A stretch of DNA of 64,000 nucleotides from Spirochaetota bacterium (GTDB lineage: Bacteria; Spirochaetota; Spirochaetia; Sphaerochaetales; Sphaerochaetaceae): NCBI GenBank assembly GCA_023401595.1, contig JAEXDQ010000039.1, positions 1-64,000 on the forward strand, in the 5' to 3' direction. The notes beneath the pieces are model-generated. The model did no database searches. It was not told the DNA's origin and saw only the letters and a program-made list of their open reading frames with translations. This document shows positions 25,762-34,521 of this stretch, piece after piece. The position numbers and the translations under genes are program-made. How positions within the stretch are numbered: the stretch's first letter is position 1; the number at the start of each line of letters is the position of its first letter.

Positions 25762-25846
25762 ACCGTTTTCCAATCAGAAAAAGGCTGTTCTCCGCCGACC
25801 GGAACGGTGCGGGAGCAACAAGGCGAAGGAGAGAGACAGCGCCCGA

Positions 25847-26119
25847 TTATTTGATTCCGAACGTCTTGATGATGCTGTCTACCGTATTATAGAGATCGTC
25901 CAGATGTTCCTTCATCGCTTTTTTCGCAGTATCGGGATCGCCGTCGATGATGGCGTCGGCAATAGCTTCATGTTCACGTATATTCCGTTCCACCCGCCAT
26001 TCCATCGCCATGACACCCATGCGCCAACGATGCCATTGCAGATTGAGATTGTCAACAAGCGCTCCTGCGCGTTTATTTCCCGCTATGCGGTACAATGTGG
26101 TGTGGGATCCCATACCACA
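25847..26119 (-). pseudogene. C-terminal remnant of a GntR-family (FCD) regulator
   Basis: About 90 codons encode only the end of an FCD effector domain: LYRIAGNKRAGALVDNL, then NIREHEAIADAIIDGDPDTAKKAMKEHLDDLY. The N-terminal winged helix and most of the effector domain are missing. The frame could be read from an ATG at 26131, but that codon lies inside the 11-bp inverted repeat and has no ribosome site. It looks like the scar of a deletion next to the sugar locus. Confidence 0.75.
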
Positions 26120-26120
26120 A

Positions 26121-26149
26121 GGCCGTCGCATCCAACGTATGCGACGGCC
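26121..26149. repeat. Perfect 11-bp inverted repeat at the GntR scar
   Basis: GGCCGTCGCAT (26121-26131), 7-base loop, ATGCGACGGCC (26139-26149). No T-run on either side, so not a standard terminator. A 20-base near-palindrome centred on GGGATCCC lies next to it (about 26098-26117). Confidence 0.7.
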
Positions 26150-26197
26150 AAAAGCGCGACAAACAAAAACACCCTAAAGAGGAAAAATCAGACCTGA

Positions 26198-27013
26198 CTA
26201 CCCTTTTACAGCGCCTGCGGTCAATCCCTTGACGACATACTTCTGGAAGATCATCGTCAGGATGATGGCGGGAGTCATGATTGCTACAGCAGCAGCCATG
26301 ACGGCCCCCCAGTCAACCTCGACATATGATAGGAAATTGTAGACCGCGATCGGAAGCGTCCGTGTCTTCTGCTGACTCAGGACCTGAGAAAACATGAAAT
26401 TATTCCATGAAAAGATAAAACTCAATGTCGTTGAGGTCACAATTCCAGGACCGGCCAACGGAAGGATGATTGATATGAACGATCGTTGCCTCGTGGCTCC
26501 ATCGACCATGGCGGACTCCTCCATCTCATGGGGGATGGATTCAAAATAGGATGACATAATCCAGACGATCAACGGCAATGCGATGAGAATGTGCGACAGA
26601 ATCAGGGCCGCATAGGAATCCATCATCCGTAGACGGGAGAATACGATGTACCAAGGCATCAAGAAAGAGATTCCGGGCATGAGACGGGCGACGAGAATGA
26701 ACAATGAAAGCTTCTTCTGCCCGAAACGGGCGATTGAATAGGCAGCGGGAAGCCCCATCAACAGTGAAAATACGACGGCGGCTACGGCGACAATCACCGA
26801 ATTCTTGAGATAGAGAAGAAAATTCTGCTCATAGAACACCCGCTTGAAGTTCTGCATCGTCGGAGAAAAAACGAACCGTGGAGGCCAGGCGATGATGTCC
26901 ACTTGGGTCTTGAACGCCGACATAAGCATCCAGACGAACGGAAAAAGAATTGGTATCAGAATCAGCAGGATCAGAATCGGAAACCCGATCCTACTAGCGA
27001 CAGATTGCTTCAT
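26198..27013 (-). CDS. CUT1 ABC sugar transporter permease, MalG type
   Basis: 271 residues, six membrane segments, with the EAA loop EESAMVDGATRQRSFISIILPLAGPG that contacts the ATPase. It pairs with the MalF-type permease encoded 10 bases upstream. AAGGAG lies 6 bases before the ATG. No MalK-type ATPase is in this locus, so a shared ATPase elsewhere probably energises it, as is common for CUT1 systems. Confidence 0.93.
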   Translation of the reverse strand: MKQSVASRIGFPILILLILIPILFPFVWMLMSAFKTQVDIIAWPPRFVFSPTMQNFKRVFYEQNFLLYLKNSVIVAVAAVVFSLLMGLPAAYSIARFGQKKLSLFILVARLMPGISFLMPWYIVFSRLRMMDSYAALILSHILIALPLIVWIMSSYFESIPHEMEESAMVDGATRQRSFISIILPLAGPGIVTSTTLSFIFSWNNFMFSQVLSQQKTRTLPIAVYNFLSYVEVDWGAVMAAAVAIMTPAIILTMIFQKYVVKGLTAGAVKG

Positions 27014-27023
27014 ACCGTTCTCC

Positions 27024-27902
27024 TTATAGTTCCATCGCCTTGCGCATCTTCATGACCAATAGGCTGAAGAGCAGGACAATGAGGAACAGGATGACGAGAA
27101 CCACGGAGGACTGGCCCATCCTGAAATATTCAAAACTGTATTTGAAAGCCATGATATTGAGAGTCTCTGAAGAATAACCGGGACCTCCGCCCGTCATGGC
27201 GTAGATGATATCGTAGGTTTTCAATGCATCGACGGTACGCAGGATCACAGCCGTCAGAATCGTCGGCATCAGCATGGGCAACGTGATGTGGAACAGAACT
27301 TGAGGCCTGGAAGCACCATCAACCATCGCGGATTCGTACGGTTCTGTAGAAAGTCCAGCCAGACCAGCCAGACAGATGATGGAAATCATGGGCGTCCATT
27401 GCCAGATGTCCACCAGAATCAACGACTGCATCACGGTCTCCGGTACGGATACCCATCCGCTTTGAGGAAGGTGCAGTTTGCTCAAGATGAAGTTGAGGAT
27501 TCCTATCGTAGGGTCGTAAAAGAGGTTGAATACGATTCCGATCGCGACAGGGGTTGCGACCAGAGGCAGCAACAATACAAGCTTGACTACGTTCTTTCCG
27601 AAAAAACTACGGTTGAGAATCAAAGCCAGCGCAGTGCCGAGGATAGTCTCGATAATGACCGCACCGAATGTAAAATAGAAGGTACGGCCCAACGCCTGAA
27701 GAAAACGAGGCTCCTTGAGAACCGTCAAATAGCTTTTCAAGCCGACGAACGACATCGGCCTACCGGAAGTCAGTGTCCAGTCGGTAAAGCTCATGAAAAA
27801 AGTATAGCAGACTGGAAACACCATCAAGACCAGCACGAACAATACTGCTGGCAACGGGAATATCCATCGTAGGTTCCTCTCCACAAAGCCTTGCCTGATC
27901 AT
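27024..27902 (-). CDS. CUT1 ABC sugar transporter permease, MalF type
   Basis: 292 residues, six membrane segments (first: WIFPLPAVLFVLVLMVFPVCYT), EAA loop YESAMVDGASRPQVLFHITLPMLMP. Forms the channel with the MalG-type protein. The frame is open to 27947; the ATG at 27902 is chosen because GGAGG lies 8 bases upstream and homology begins there. Confidence 0.93.
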   Translation of the reverse strand: MIRQGFVERNLRWIFPLPAVLFVLVLMVFPVCYTFFMSFTDWTLTSGRPMSFVGLKSYLTVLKEPRFLQALGRTFYFTFGAVIIETILGTALALILNRSFFGKNVVKLVLLLPLVATPVAIGIVFNLFYDPTIGILNFILSKLHLPQSGWVSVPETVMQSLILVDIWQWTPMISIICLAGLAGLSTEPYESAMVDGASRPQVLFHITLPMLMPTILTAVILRTVDALKTYDIIYAMTGGGPGYSSETLNIMAFKYSFEYFRMGQSSVVLVILFLIVLLFSLLVMKMRKAMEL

Positions 27903-27964
27903 TTTCCTTGCCTCCATTTCGTGCCTTTTGCGATTCATCCGGTACAATAGAACCGTAGCAAACA

Positions 27965-28004
27965 GGTTCCGGGCAAACCGAGAGATATCCCGGTCACCCG
28001 GACC
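27965..28004 (-). promoter_or_regulatory. Intercistronic hairpin between sugar binding protein and permease
   Basis: GGTTCCGGG/CCCGGACC outer stem with an inner ACCG/CGGT stem, no T-run. It lies just after the binding-protein stop and probably sets the ratio of binding protein to permease. Confidence 0.5.
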
Positions 28005-28021
28005 ATTTACAATACTACGGA

Positions 28022-29293
28022 TTATTTTCCGCCGTATTCGCCGTCCGTTTTGAGCAATTCATCGACAGCCCTCGCCTTTTCCGCCGCCATCGCAGGGATT
28101 TTGACGGAGGTGCCACTAGAAGTGATGGACTCGATGATCACCTCGCCGATCAGATCACGAGCCTGGCCGACGGAACTCATGAACGGCCGGTCAAACGGAT
28201 AACCGTTTTGTGCGGCGTATGCCTGGGTCTCCACCAGACCGGGATTCATGATCTTCAACACTTCAGGATCCTGCCATGCGGAGTCTCGCGCCATTGTGAT
28301 ATTGCTCAACATGCCTTCCTTGGCTAGAACCGCGCTGGTGGCCCAGTCAAGGAACTGCCGGGCAGCGTCAGGATTCTTCGTGTTGCTGGACATGGCCAGT
28401 CCCCAGGACACTACGATGAACGGAGTATTCTGCTTGGGCCCCGCCGGGAAGTTGGCGATACCGACTTCCTCCGCAGGGATCTGAGTCTTGGCAGGATCGA
28501 CGACCTGACCGTAGAACACAGAAGCATCGGTCCACATGGCGACCTTACCGGCCTGGAACACGGGCATGATGTTCTCCCAAGACATCGATGTCACCCCTTG
28601 AGGGCCATACTGACCAAGAATCTTACCATAGAATCTGATGGCTTCCACCGCCTCGGGTGAATCGAATACGGCCCGGCCATCCTTGATATAGTTCCCGCCA
28701 TAGTTGTAGACGAAGCTGGACATCTGCGTCACTGCGGCCGCGCCCTTTCCTCTGGAGGCGAAACCTGCTACGCCGTCTTTGTTCAGTTTGGCTGCGGCGG
28801 CTTCAAGTTCTTTGAACGTCTTGGGAACCTCTATACCTGCGTTCCTGAACAGATCCTTGCGATAGTACAGAACCTGCCACTCCGTCACCAGAGGCACGAT
28901 ATACGGGATTCCGTTCTGAGTTCCGATATCGACGGAATTGGCAGGATAGTCGCTGAAATCATAAGTATTCAACGGAGCGTACCAGCCATTCTTCATGAAC
29001 ATCAGGCCTTCCTGGAGCGGACGGGTCATGAATACGTCGACGGTCGATGAATTAGTGGCGAACTCAGTCGTAAGCTGCTGAGTGAGCTGGCTTTCCTGGA
29101 GGCTCTCCACGTTGACTTTTATGCCGGTCTGCGCTTCAAATTCAGGAATCTTTTTCTTCAGCAATTCCCCATACGGATGGTTTGCGACGAGTACACGAAT
29201 CTGCTGCGTTTTTACTTCGCCCTGACCTTGGGCGAACATTGGCAGACAGAGACAGAGCAACAACAAGACAACAACCACTCCTCTCTTTTTCAT
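28022..29293 (-). CDS. CUT1 ABC sugar transporter, extracellular solute-binding protein
   Basis: 423 residues. Signal peptide (MKKRGVVVVLLLLCLCLPMFAQGQGE) and an SBP_bac_1 fold: HPYGELLKKKIPEFEAQTGIKV, DVFMTRPLQEGLMFMKNGW. The frame is open to 29341, but AGGAG lies 8 bases before the ATG at 29293 and the signal peptide starts there. First gene of the leftward transporter operon, divergent from rpiR-type regulator. Ligand not evident; context suggests a sugar, sugar acid or polyol. Confidence 0.93.
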   Translation of the reverse strand: MKKRGVVVVLLLLCLCLPMFAQGQGEVKTQQIRVLVANHPYGELLKKKIPEFEAQTGIKVNVESLQESQLTQQLTTEFATNSSTVDVFMTRPLQEGLMFMKNGWYAPLNTYDFSDYPANSVDIGTQNGIPYIVPLVTEWQVLYYRKDLFRNAGIEVPKTFKELEAAAAKLNKDGVAGFASRGKGAAAVTQMSSFVYNYGGNYIKDGRAVFDSPEAVEAIRFYGKILGQYGPQGVTSMSWENIMPVFQAGKVAMWTDASVFYGQVVDPAKTQIPAEEVGIANFPAGPKQNTPFIVVSWGLAMSSNTKNPDAARQFLDWATSAVLAKEGMLSNITMARDSAWQDPEVLKIMNPGLVETQAYAAQNGYPFDRPFMSSVGQARDLIGEVIIESITSSGTSVKIPAMAAEKARAVDELLKTDGEYGGK

Positions 29294-29348
29294 AATGGAC
29301 TCTCCTTTTAATATGCCGAATGGAACGTATCGGCTTTTCATATTTGTT

Positions 29349-29377
29349 ATTATTGGATGGTTTTCACATTCTGTAAA
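29349..29377 (-). promoter_or_regulatory. Promoter of the sugar ABC operon
   Basis: Leftward TTTACA (29372-29377), 17-base spacer, AATAAT (29349-29354). Confidence 0.5.
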
Positions 29378-29401
29378 GCAAAAAAAGAATATTCATTTCA
29401 T

Positions 29402-29430
29402 TTGCATGAATTTTTTATTCATAGTATACT
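29402..29430 (+). promoter_or_regulatory. Promoter of the RpiR-type regulator
   Basis: TTGCAT (29402-29407), 17-base spacer, TATACT (29425-29430). The spacer and flanks carry repeated ATTCAT/ATGAAT elements that could bind the regulator. Confidence 0.6.
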
Positions 29431-29515
29431 GTCAACGATATCTTCCGGTACTAGGTTCTTGCATACGGGAAGGACCTTGAGACGGGACATACGACTACAA
29501 CAGTCTGGAGGATTC

Positions 29516-30358
29516 ATGAAGGACGTCAGCTGCATCTACACCATCAAGAAAATGTATGAGTCTCTCAGCAAGACGGAGAAGAAAATAGCCGATTTCGTAC
29601 TTGCCGACCCAGCAAAGGTTGTGACACCAAGCATAGAAGAACTGAGCGACACGATAGGGATATCGGAATCATCAATGGTTCGCTTCGCAAGAAAGCTCGG
29701 TTACTCGGGATACCAACGGTTCAGGATAGCTTTGGCGAGGGAGACGATCAGGCCGGAATCCCAGTTGTTTGAAGCCCCGATCAATCCGGGAGACGATGAA
29801 GTCGATATCGTATTCACGACGGCGATGGCTACATTGGAGATGACCCGACAGAAAATCGACCGGGCGGCCATTGAAGAAGCGGCGAACAAAATCGTACAAG
29901 CGCGTTCCCTCACCCTGCTCGGATTGGGAGGTTCAAACATTGTGTCGAGGGATGCGTTCCACAAAATTGTCAGGACTGGGATTCGTTGCAATTTCGCCGA
30001 GGACTTCCATCTACAGCTCATGATCGCATCACAGTTGAGGCCGGACGACATTGCGCTGGTAACGTCCCACACTGGAATCAACAGGGATACGTTGGCGCTT
30101 GTCGAAGAAATCAGGGCGAAAAGATGTCCGGTCATCGTATTGACCAGCAGTCCCCGTTCCGCATTGGCAAGAGCCGCGGATATTCTGCTTACTGTTTGGA
30201 CGGCTTCTTCGACGAGCGTCGCGGAATCGTTCTCCGCGAGGCTGGCCCACTTGACAGTGATCGACATACTCTATGTCGAGATCATGAAGAAGCTGGACGG
30301 TGCGGGAGTATCCAGTTTGCAGAACATGAGGGATGTCATAGCCCAACGGCGTACATAA
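29516..30358 (+). CDS. RpiR-family (HTH-SIS) transcriptional regulator
   Basis: 280 residues. N-terminal RpiR helix-turn-helix (LSKTEKKIADFVLADP, then SIEELSDTIGISESSMVRFARKLGYSGYQRFRIAL) and a C-terminal SIS sugar-phosphate-binding domain with GLGGSN and SHTG loops. The frame is open upstream to 29357, but GGAGG precedes the ATG at 29516 by 4 bases. It probably controls the divergent ABC operon and the catabolic genes that follow, sensing a phosphorylated sugar. Confidence 0.92.
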   Translation: MKDVSCIYTIKKMYESLSKTEKKIADFVLADPAKVVTPSIEELSDTIGISESSMVRFARKLGYSGYQRFRIALARETIRPESQLFEAPINPGDDEVDIVFTTAMATLEMTRQKIDRAAIEEAANKIVQARSLTLLGLGGSNIVSRDAFHKIVRTGIRCNFAEDFHLQLMIASQLRPDDIALVTSHTGINRDTLALVEEIRAKRCPVIVLTSSPRSALARAADILLTVWTASSTSVAESFSARLAHLTVIDILYVEIMKKLDGAGVSSLQNMRDVIAQRRT

Positions 30359-30493
30359 AGATGCAAAGAGCCGGATTACGGCCTGTCGGCGGTCTTTTTC
30401 CAACGGCGGAAAGCCGGAGGAAATATTCCCCGAAGCCGTAGTCCGAGTGGCGCGCTGCACAAACAACGTATCGCGGAGGTATCCGGTCGATAG

Positions 30494-30505
30494 ATGCACG
30501 TGCAT
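30494..30505. promoter_or_regulatory. 12-bp palindrome upstream of gnd
   Basis: ATGCACGTGCAT, perfect palindrome in the 207-base gap between the RpiR gene and gnd; candidate operator. The same gap has a repeated TATCCGG on both sides. Confidence 0.35.
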
Positions 30506-30565
30506 GGATAGTCGATACAGCATCGGACATGATATCCGGGTATATAAAGAGAAGGAGTCAATCAT

Positions 30566-32020
30566 ATGGGAGACAAGGCGACAATCGGACTGATCGGGCT
30601 TGCCGTGATGGGGGAAAACCTCGTATTGAATCTTGAAAGCAAAGGGTTTTCAGTGGCAGTCTACAATCGGACGACGGCCAAGGTGGATGCGTTCATCCAA
30701 GGACGGGCCAAGGGCAAGGCGATTGTGGGGACGCATTCGCTGAAGGAACTGACGGCATCCTTGGAATCACCCAGAAAAGTGATGATGATGGTCAAGGCGG
30801 GCGAGGCCGTGGACAGGACTATCGACCAGCTGATACCTTTGTTGTCTGCCGGGGACATCATCATAGACGGCGGAAATTCCAATTACGAGGATACGCAACG
30901 GCGAACGGAATATGTGGAATCCAAGGGATTGCTCTATATCGGCACAGGAGTCTCCGGAGGGGAAGAAGGCGCATTGAAAGGTCCATCCATCATGCCGGGA
31001 GGATCTTTGGAGGCGTGGCCATTCGTCAAGACAATCCTCCAAGCCATTTCCGCGAAGGTGGAGGGGGACGTGCCCTGTTGTGATTGGATAGGCAAAGGCG
31101 GTGCGGGGCATTTCGTGAAGATGGTCCATAATGGGATAGAATATGGGGACATGCAGCTGATTTGCGAAGTCTATTGGATAATGAAGAAGCTGTTGGGGCT
31201 CTCCTACTCCGAAATGCAAACCGTCTTTGCCCGATGGAACACCGGCAAGCTCAATTCCTATCTCATCGAAATCACGGCGGACATCCTAGGCTTCAACGAC
31301 ACCGACGGGACACCGCTTGTGGAGCATATACTTGATGCGGCGGGACAGAAGGGAACTGGCAAATGGACAGGAATGTCAGCGTTGCAGGAGGGAGTTCCAC
31401 TGACATTGATAGCTGAATCGGTGTTCGCCAGATGCCTCTCCGCGGAAAAGGAGGAACGTGTTCGCGCCAGCATGAAGTTCCCCGAACCAGAACGGTGCTT
31501 TCACGGCGACAAGGAACAGTTCATCGACGCACTCGAAGATGCCCTATACTGTGCGAAAATCGTTTCATACGCACAAGGTTTCGAGCTGATCAAGCATGCG
31601 GGAGAAGAATACCAATGGGATTTGAACCTTGGGAACATAGCCCTTCTTTGGCGTGGCGGATGTATCATCCGTTCTAAGTTCCTCGGAAAAATCAAGGAAG
31701 CGTATGATGCATGGGCGGATTTGGAGAATCTGATTCTCGACCCATATTTCCAAAACCAAATCAGCCGTTCGGAAAAAAACTGGAGAGCCGTCGTTTCGAT
31801 GGCGATTTCACAGGCACTACCGGTTCCATCTTTGTCCGCGGCTCTTTCATGGTTCGATGGATATCGAAGCGCACAACTGCCCGCGAATCTTCTGCAGGCA
31901 CAGCGGGATTACTTTGGGGCGCATACCTATGAACGGATCGACCGGTCGAGAGGGGAATTTTTTCATACGAACTGGACAGGCAAAGGCGGGAACACGGCAT
32001 CCACGACCTATAGCATCTAG
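30566..32020 (+). CDS. gnd: 6-phosphogluconate dehydrogenase (decarboxylating)
   Basis: 484 residues, full length. NADP-binding GLAVMGENL and YNRTTAKVD at the N-terminus, GGNSNYEDT, and the catalytic HFVKMVHNGIEYGDM. Converts 6-phosphogluconate to ribulose 5-phosphate and CO2. AAGGAG lies 8 bases before the ATG. In this locus it follows an RpiR regulator and precedes a sugar kinase and a dehydrogenase, suggesting a route that feeds a sugar acid into the pentose phosphate pathway. Confidence 0.96.
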   Translation: MGDKATIGLIGLAVMGENLVLNLESKGFSVAVYNRTTAKVDAFIQGRAKGKAIVGTHSLKELTASLESPRKVMMMVKAGEAVDRTIDQLIPLLSAGDIIIDGGNSNYEDTQRRTEYVESKGLLYIGTGVSGGEEGALKGPSIMPGGSLEAWPFVKTILQAISAKVEGDVPCCDWIGKGGAGHFVKMVHNGIEYGDMQLICEVYWIMKKLLGLSYSEMQTVFARWNTGKLNSYLIEITADILGFNDTDGTPLVEHILDAAGQKGTGKWTGMSALQEGVPLTLIAESVFARCLSAEKEERVRASMKFPEPERCFHGDKEQFIDALEDALYCAKIVSYAQGFELIKHAGEEYQWDLNLGNIALLWRGGCIIRSKFLGKIKEAYDAWADLENLILDPYFQNQISRSEKNWRAVVSMAISQALPVPSLSAALSWFDGYRSAQLPANLLQAQRDYFGAHTYERIDRSRGEFFHTNWTGKGGNTASTTYSI

Positions 32021-32042
32021 TGAAAAGGAGGAAAAAATAATC

Positions 32043-33140
32043 ATGTTGAAAATACCGTGTCCATTGCAAGGCGCAGGATTCGATTTCGTCTCTTTGGGGG
32101 CGTTGGTCACCCGGCTTGACCCTGGCGTCGTACCATTTGAATACGCAAACGACTATACCGTTCATGTTTCCGGAGGGGAATACAATGTAGCGGCCAACCT
32201 AGCTCGAGGATTCGGTCTGCGAACCGCTATCGCCTCTGCGATGGTAGACTATCCTATCGGACTCAAAATCGAGGCCGAAGTACGCAAGATGGGAGTCGCA
32301 GGATTCTACAAGCGATTCAATCATGATGGAGTACGAGGCCCGAACATGGCGCAGGTATGGAGCGACAGAGGACAAGGAGTCCGGGCTCCCGTTGTATTCT
32401 ACAACAGGGCGAACGAAGCCGCCGCGCTCCTAGCCCCTGGAAGTTTCGACTGGGAAGACATATTGGCCGATGGTGTCCGATGGTTTCATTCCGGCGGAAT
32501 CTTCTCCGCGCTTTCCACCACGACGGCCGATCTAATCATTGAAGGGATGGAGGCTGCAAAAAGGGCCGGGGCCATCATATCCTTCGACCTGAACTACCGG
32601 GCGAAACTTTGGAGTTCACTTGTGACGGGGGATGAAGACGTTACGCTCCTAGCGCGGCGAGTTCTCGGCAGAATCGTCGAACATGTCGATGTACTGGTAG
32701 GAAATGAAGAGGATCTCCAAATGGGGCTTGGGCTCAGGGGGCCGGAGGTCGCGGCGACGTCAAAGCTCGACCCGTCGGCGTTCTTTGCGATGATGGAGGA
32801 AGTCTCCAACCGTTTTCCGAATATCAAGGCCGTAGCGACCACCCTGAGAGAAGTTCAGTCGACCAACAGGCACAACTGGAGCGCCGTCCTATGGGTTGAT
32901 GGTAAAAGTTATCGGGCGCCGACTTGTTCGCTCGATGTCTACGACAGAGTCGGCGGCGGCGATGGTTTCGCAGCGGGGCTTATCTATGGTCTGCTGGATG
33001 GCAGGGAACCGGAAGAAGCACTTCGCCTCGGATGGGCTCATGGCGCATTGCTCACGACATTTCCTGGAGACACGACGATGGCGACATTACCACAGGTAGA
33101 GGCCTTCACGAAAGGCGGTTCGGCTCGAATCCAAAGATAA
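32043..33140 (+). CDS. PfkB-family sugar kinase, KDG-kinase-like
   Basis: 365 residues. PfkB features: GGEYNVAANLARGFG near residue 40, SFDLNYRAKLW in the middle, and the catalytic VGGGDGFAAGLIYGL near the end. The pattern is closest to 2-keto-3-deoxygluconate or gluconate-type kinases. The ATG at 32043 follows AGGAGG by 11 bases; the frame is open further back into gnd but without support. The same frame stays open for 90 codons after its TAA stop. Confidence 0.9.
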   Translation: MLKIPCPLQGAGFDFVSLGALVTRLDPGVVPFEYANDYTVHVSGGEYNVAANLARGFGLRTAIASAMVDYPIGLKIEAEVRKMGVAGFYKRFNHDGVRGPNMAQVWSDRGQGVRAPVVFYNRANEAAALLAPGSFDWEDILADGVRWFHSGGIFSALSTTTADLIIEGMEAAKRAGAIISFDLNYRAKLWSSLVTGDEDVTLLARRVLGRIVEHVDVLVGNEEDLQMGLGLRGPEVAATSKLDPSAFFAMMEEVSNRFPNIKAVATTLREVQSTNRHNWSAVLWVDGKSYRAPTCSLDVYDRVGGGDGFAAGLIYGLLDGREPEEALRLGWAHGALLTTFPGDTTMATLPQVEAFTKGGSARIQR

Positions 33141-33254
33141 TCCATCCGGCAGGGATGGCCAACGCCTGCATATGACTGGTTTTTTTGGAAAAACGCCACA
33201 GAATCCAGCACGCAAAATAACGACAACACGGCCCGTCCATGTGCCGGACATGAA

Positions 33255-33290
33255 CAGTACGGCGAATCCGACAGCAACGCAGACACGGCC
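33255..33290 (+). repeat. 36-bp direct repeat, copy 1
   Basis: Begins CAGTACGGCGAATCCGAC; copy 2 at 33360-33395 differs at one base. The copies are 105 bases apart, an exact multiple of three. Confidence 0.9.
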
Positions 33291-33359
33291 TCGCTACCCC
33301 GGCAGGACTGCGAAGGAAAATGGGAAGGGGTCAAGGCGATGGCGGAACGACAGTACTAC

Positions 33360-33395
33360 CAGTACGGCGAATCCGACAGCAACACAGACACGGCC
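33360..33395 (+). repeat. 36-bp direct repeat, copy 2
   Basis: 35 of 36 bases match copy 1; ends 18 bases before the stop of the open frame. Confidence 0.9.
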
Positions 33396-33425
33396 CATTT
33401 CCCGAGCAAGTAAGGAGAAAAGAAG

Positions 33426-34460
33426 ATGAAAGCATTGATAATGAACCCCTACAAGCACCTCACCCTCCAAGACGTCCCAACCCCGACGATCCAAGATGCC
33501 CACGAGGTATTGATACGAATCAGGGCCGCGGCGATTTGCGGTTCTGACGTACATGGTTACGATGGGTCGACGGGAAGACGGAAACCACCTGTGATCATGG
33601 GGCATGAAGGAGCGGGGGAAGTGATAGCCGTCGGGACTGCCGTGACAGCATTCGAACCAGGAGACCGAGTCACTTTCGACTCGACGATTTATTGCGGAAC
33701 CTGTGATCCCTGCCGTAGGGGAGATGTCAATCTGTGCGAAAACCGCCGCGTATTGGGAGTGTCCTGCGACGAATACCGGTACGACGGTATTTTCGCTGAA
33801 TACGTGGTGGTGCCTGATCATATTGTCTATCGACTACCGGAAGGTCTTTCCTATATACACGCATCGCTGACGGAACCGGCCGCTGTCGCGGCACATGCCG
33901 TCAGGCTCACCCCGATAGAACTGGACGACAGCTTGGCCGTCGTCGGAACCGGAATCATCGGACTCCTGATCATCAAGATACTCGCAGCTTCCAACGCAGG
34001 ACCAATCATCGCGTTGGAGACCGACCCGTCCAGGCATGAAGCGGCAAAAGCCGCGGGTGCTTCCTATGTATTTGATCCCCGGGATTCTGACCTCGACAAA
34101 AAGCTTTACGAAATCACTGGCGGTAGAATGATTGATAGAGTATTTGAGGCGGTTGGAGCCTCGGCCCCTGTCAATACAGCGCTTCGCCTAGTAAGGAAAG
34201 GGGGGTCGGTTACTTTGGTGGGGAATGTCTCTCCGACAATTGAATTTCCATTACAGAGCGTCGTTACAAGGCAGATCAAGCTGATAGGCTCCTGCGCCAT
34301 AGCCGGAGAGTATCCGTTGGTGATAGACATGATGTCAAGAGGTAGACTTGATGTCACATCGCTGATCAGCGCCGTAGTACCGATGGCGGAAGGACAGCTA
34401 TGGTTTGACAGGCTGTATTCCAGAGAGCCCGGACTCCTCAAGGTCGTATTGGAGCCCTAG
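33426..34460 (+). CDS. Zinc-dependent alcohol/polyol dehydrogenase (MDR superfamily)
   Basis: 344 residues. Catalytic-zinc region GHEGAGEVIAVG, structural zinc cysteines in CGTCDPCRRGDVNLC, and Rossmann motif VVGTGIIGLL. Close in type to sorbitol, threonine and L-idonate/galactitol dehydrogenases, NAD(P)-linked. AAGGAG lies 8 bases before the ATG. Likely oxidises the imported polyol or aldonate before phosphorylation by the PfkB kinase (inference). Confidence 0.92.
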   Translation: MKALIMNPYKHLTLQDVPTPTIQDAHEVLIRIRAAAICGSDVHGYDGSTGRRKPPVIMGHEGAGEVIAVGTAVTAFEPGDRVTFDSTIYCGTCDPCRRGDVNLCENRRVLGVSCDEYRYDGIFAEYVVVPDHIVYRLPEGLSYIHASLTEPAAVAAHAVRLTPIELDDSLAVVGTGIIGLLIIKILAASNAGPIIALETDPSRHEAAKAAGASYVFDPRDSDLDKKLYEITGGRMIDRVFEAVGASAPVNTALRLVRKGGSVTLVGNVSPTIEFPLQSVVTRQIKLIGSCAIAGEYPLVIDMMSRGRLDVTSLISAVVPMAEGQLWFDRLYSREPGLLKVVLEP

Positions 34461-34521
34461 CCAAAATAATGTTCCATGACTTTAACGGAAATAATAGTCG
34501 TCGATACAAAAGGACTGGACA

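Larger units (their letters stand above)
33141..33413 (+). other. Open frame without start codon behind the PfkB kinase
   Basis: In the same frame as the kinase, 90 codons run from its TAA to the TAA at 33411-33413, which sits directly before the ribosome site of the next gene. No ATG, GTG or TTG occurs in frame until an ATG 26 codons from the end. The translation is acidic and contains QYGESDSN-A/T-DTA twice. It may be a lost C-terminal extension, a broken gene or chance. Confidence 0.35.

Noticed and set aside
24253..25773. 506-codon minus-strand frame opposite the DUF4127 gene
   Set aside because: Shadow of the real gene; composition rich in Arg/Gly/Gln with no motif.
26121..26149. 11-bp hairpin as a terminator for the sugar ABC operon
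   Set aside because: No T-run on either strand after the stem.
33172..33429. 85-codon frame containing the repeated peptide STANPTATQTRP
   Set aside because: It is another frame of the same 36-bp repeats, overlaps the next gene start, and has no ribosome site; the kinase frame is the more plausible reading.
33294..33821. 175-codon minus-strand frame over the repeat region and the dehydrogenase start
   Set aside because: Mostly antisense of the zinc dehydrogenase; no ribosome site.
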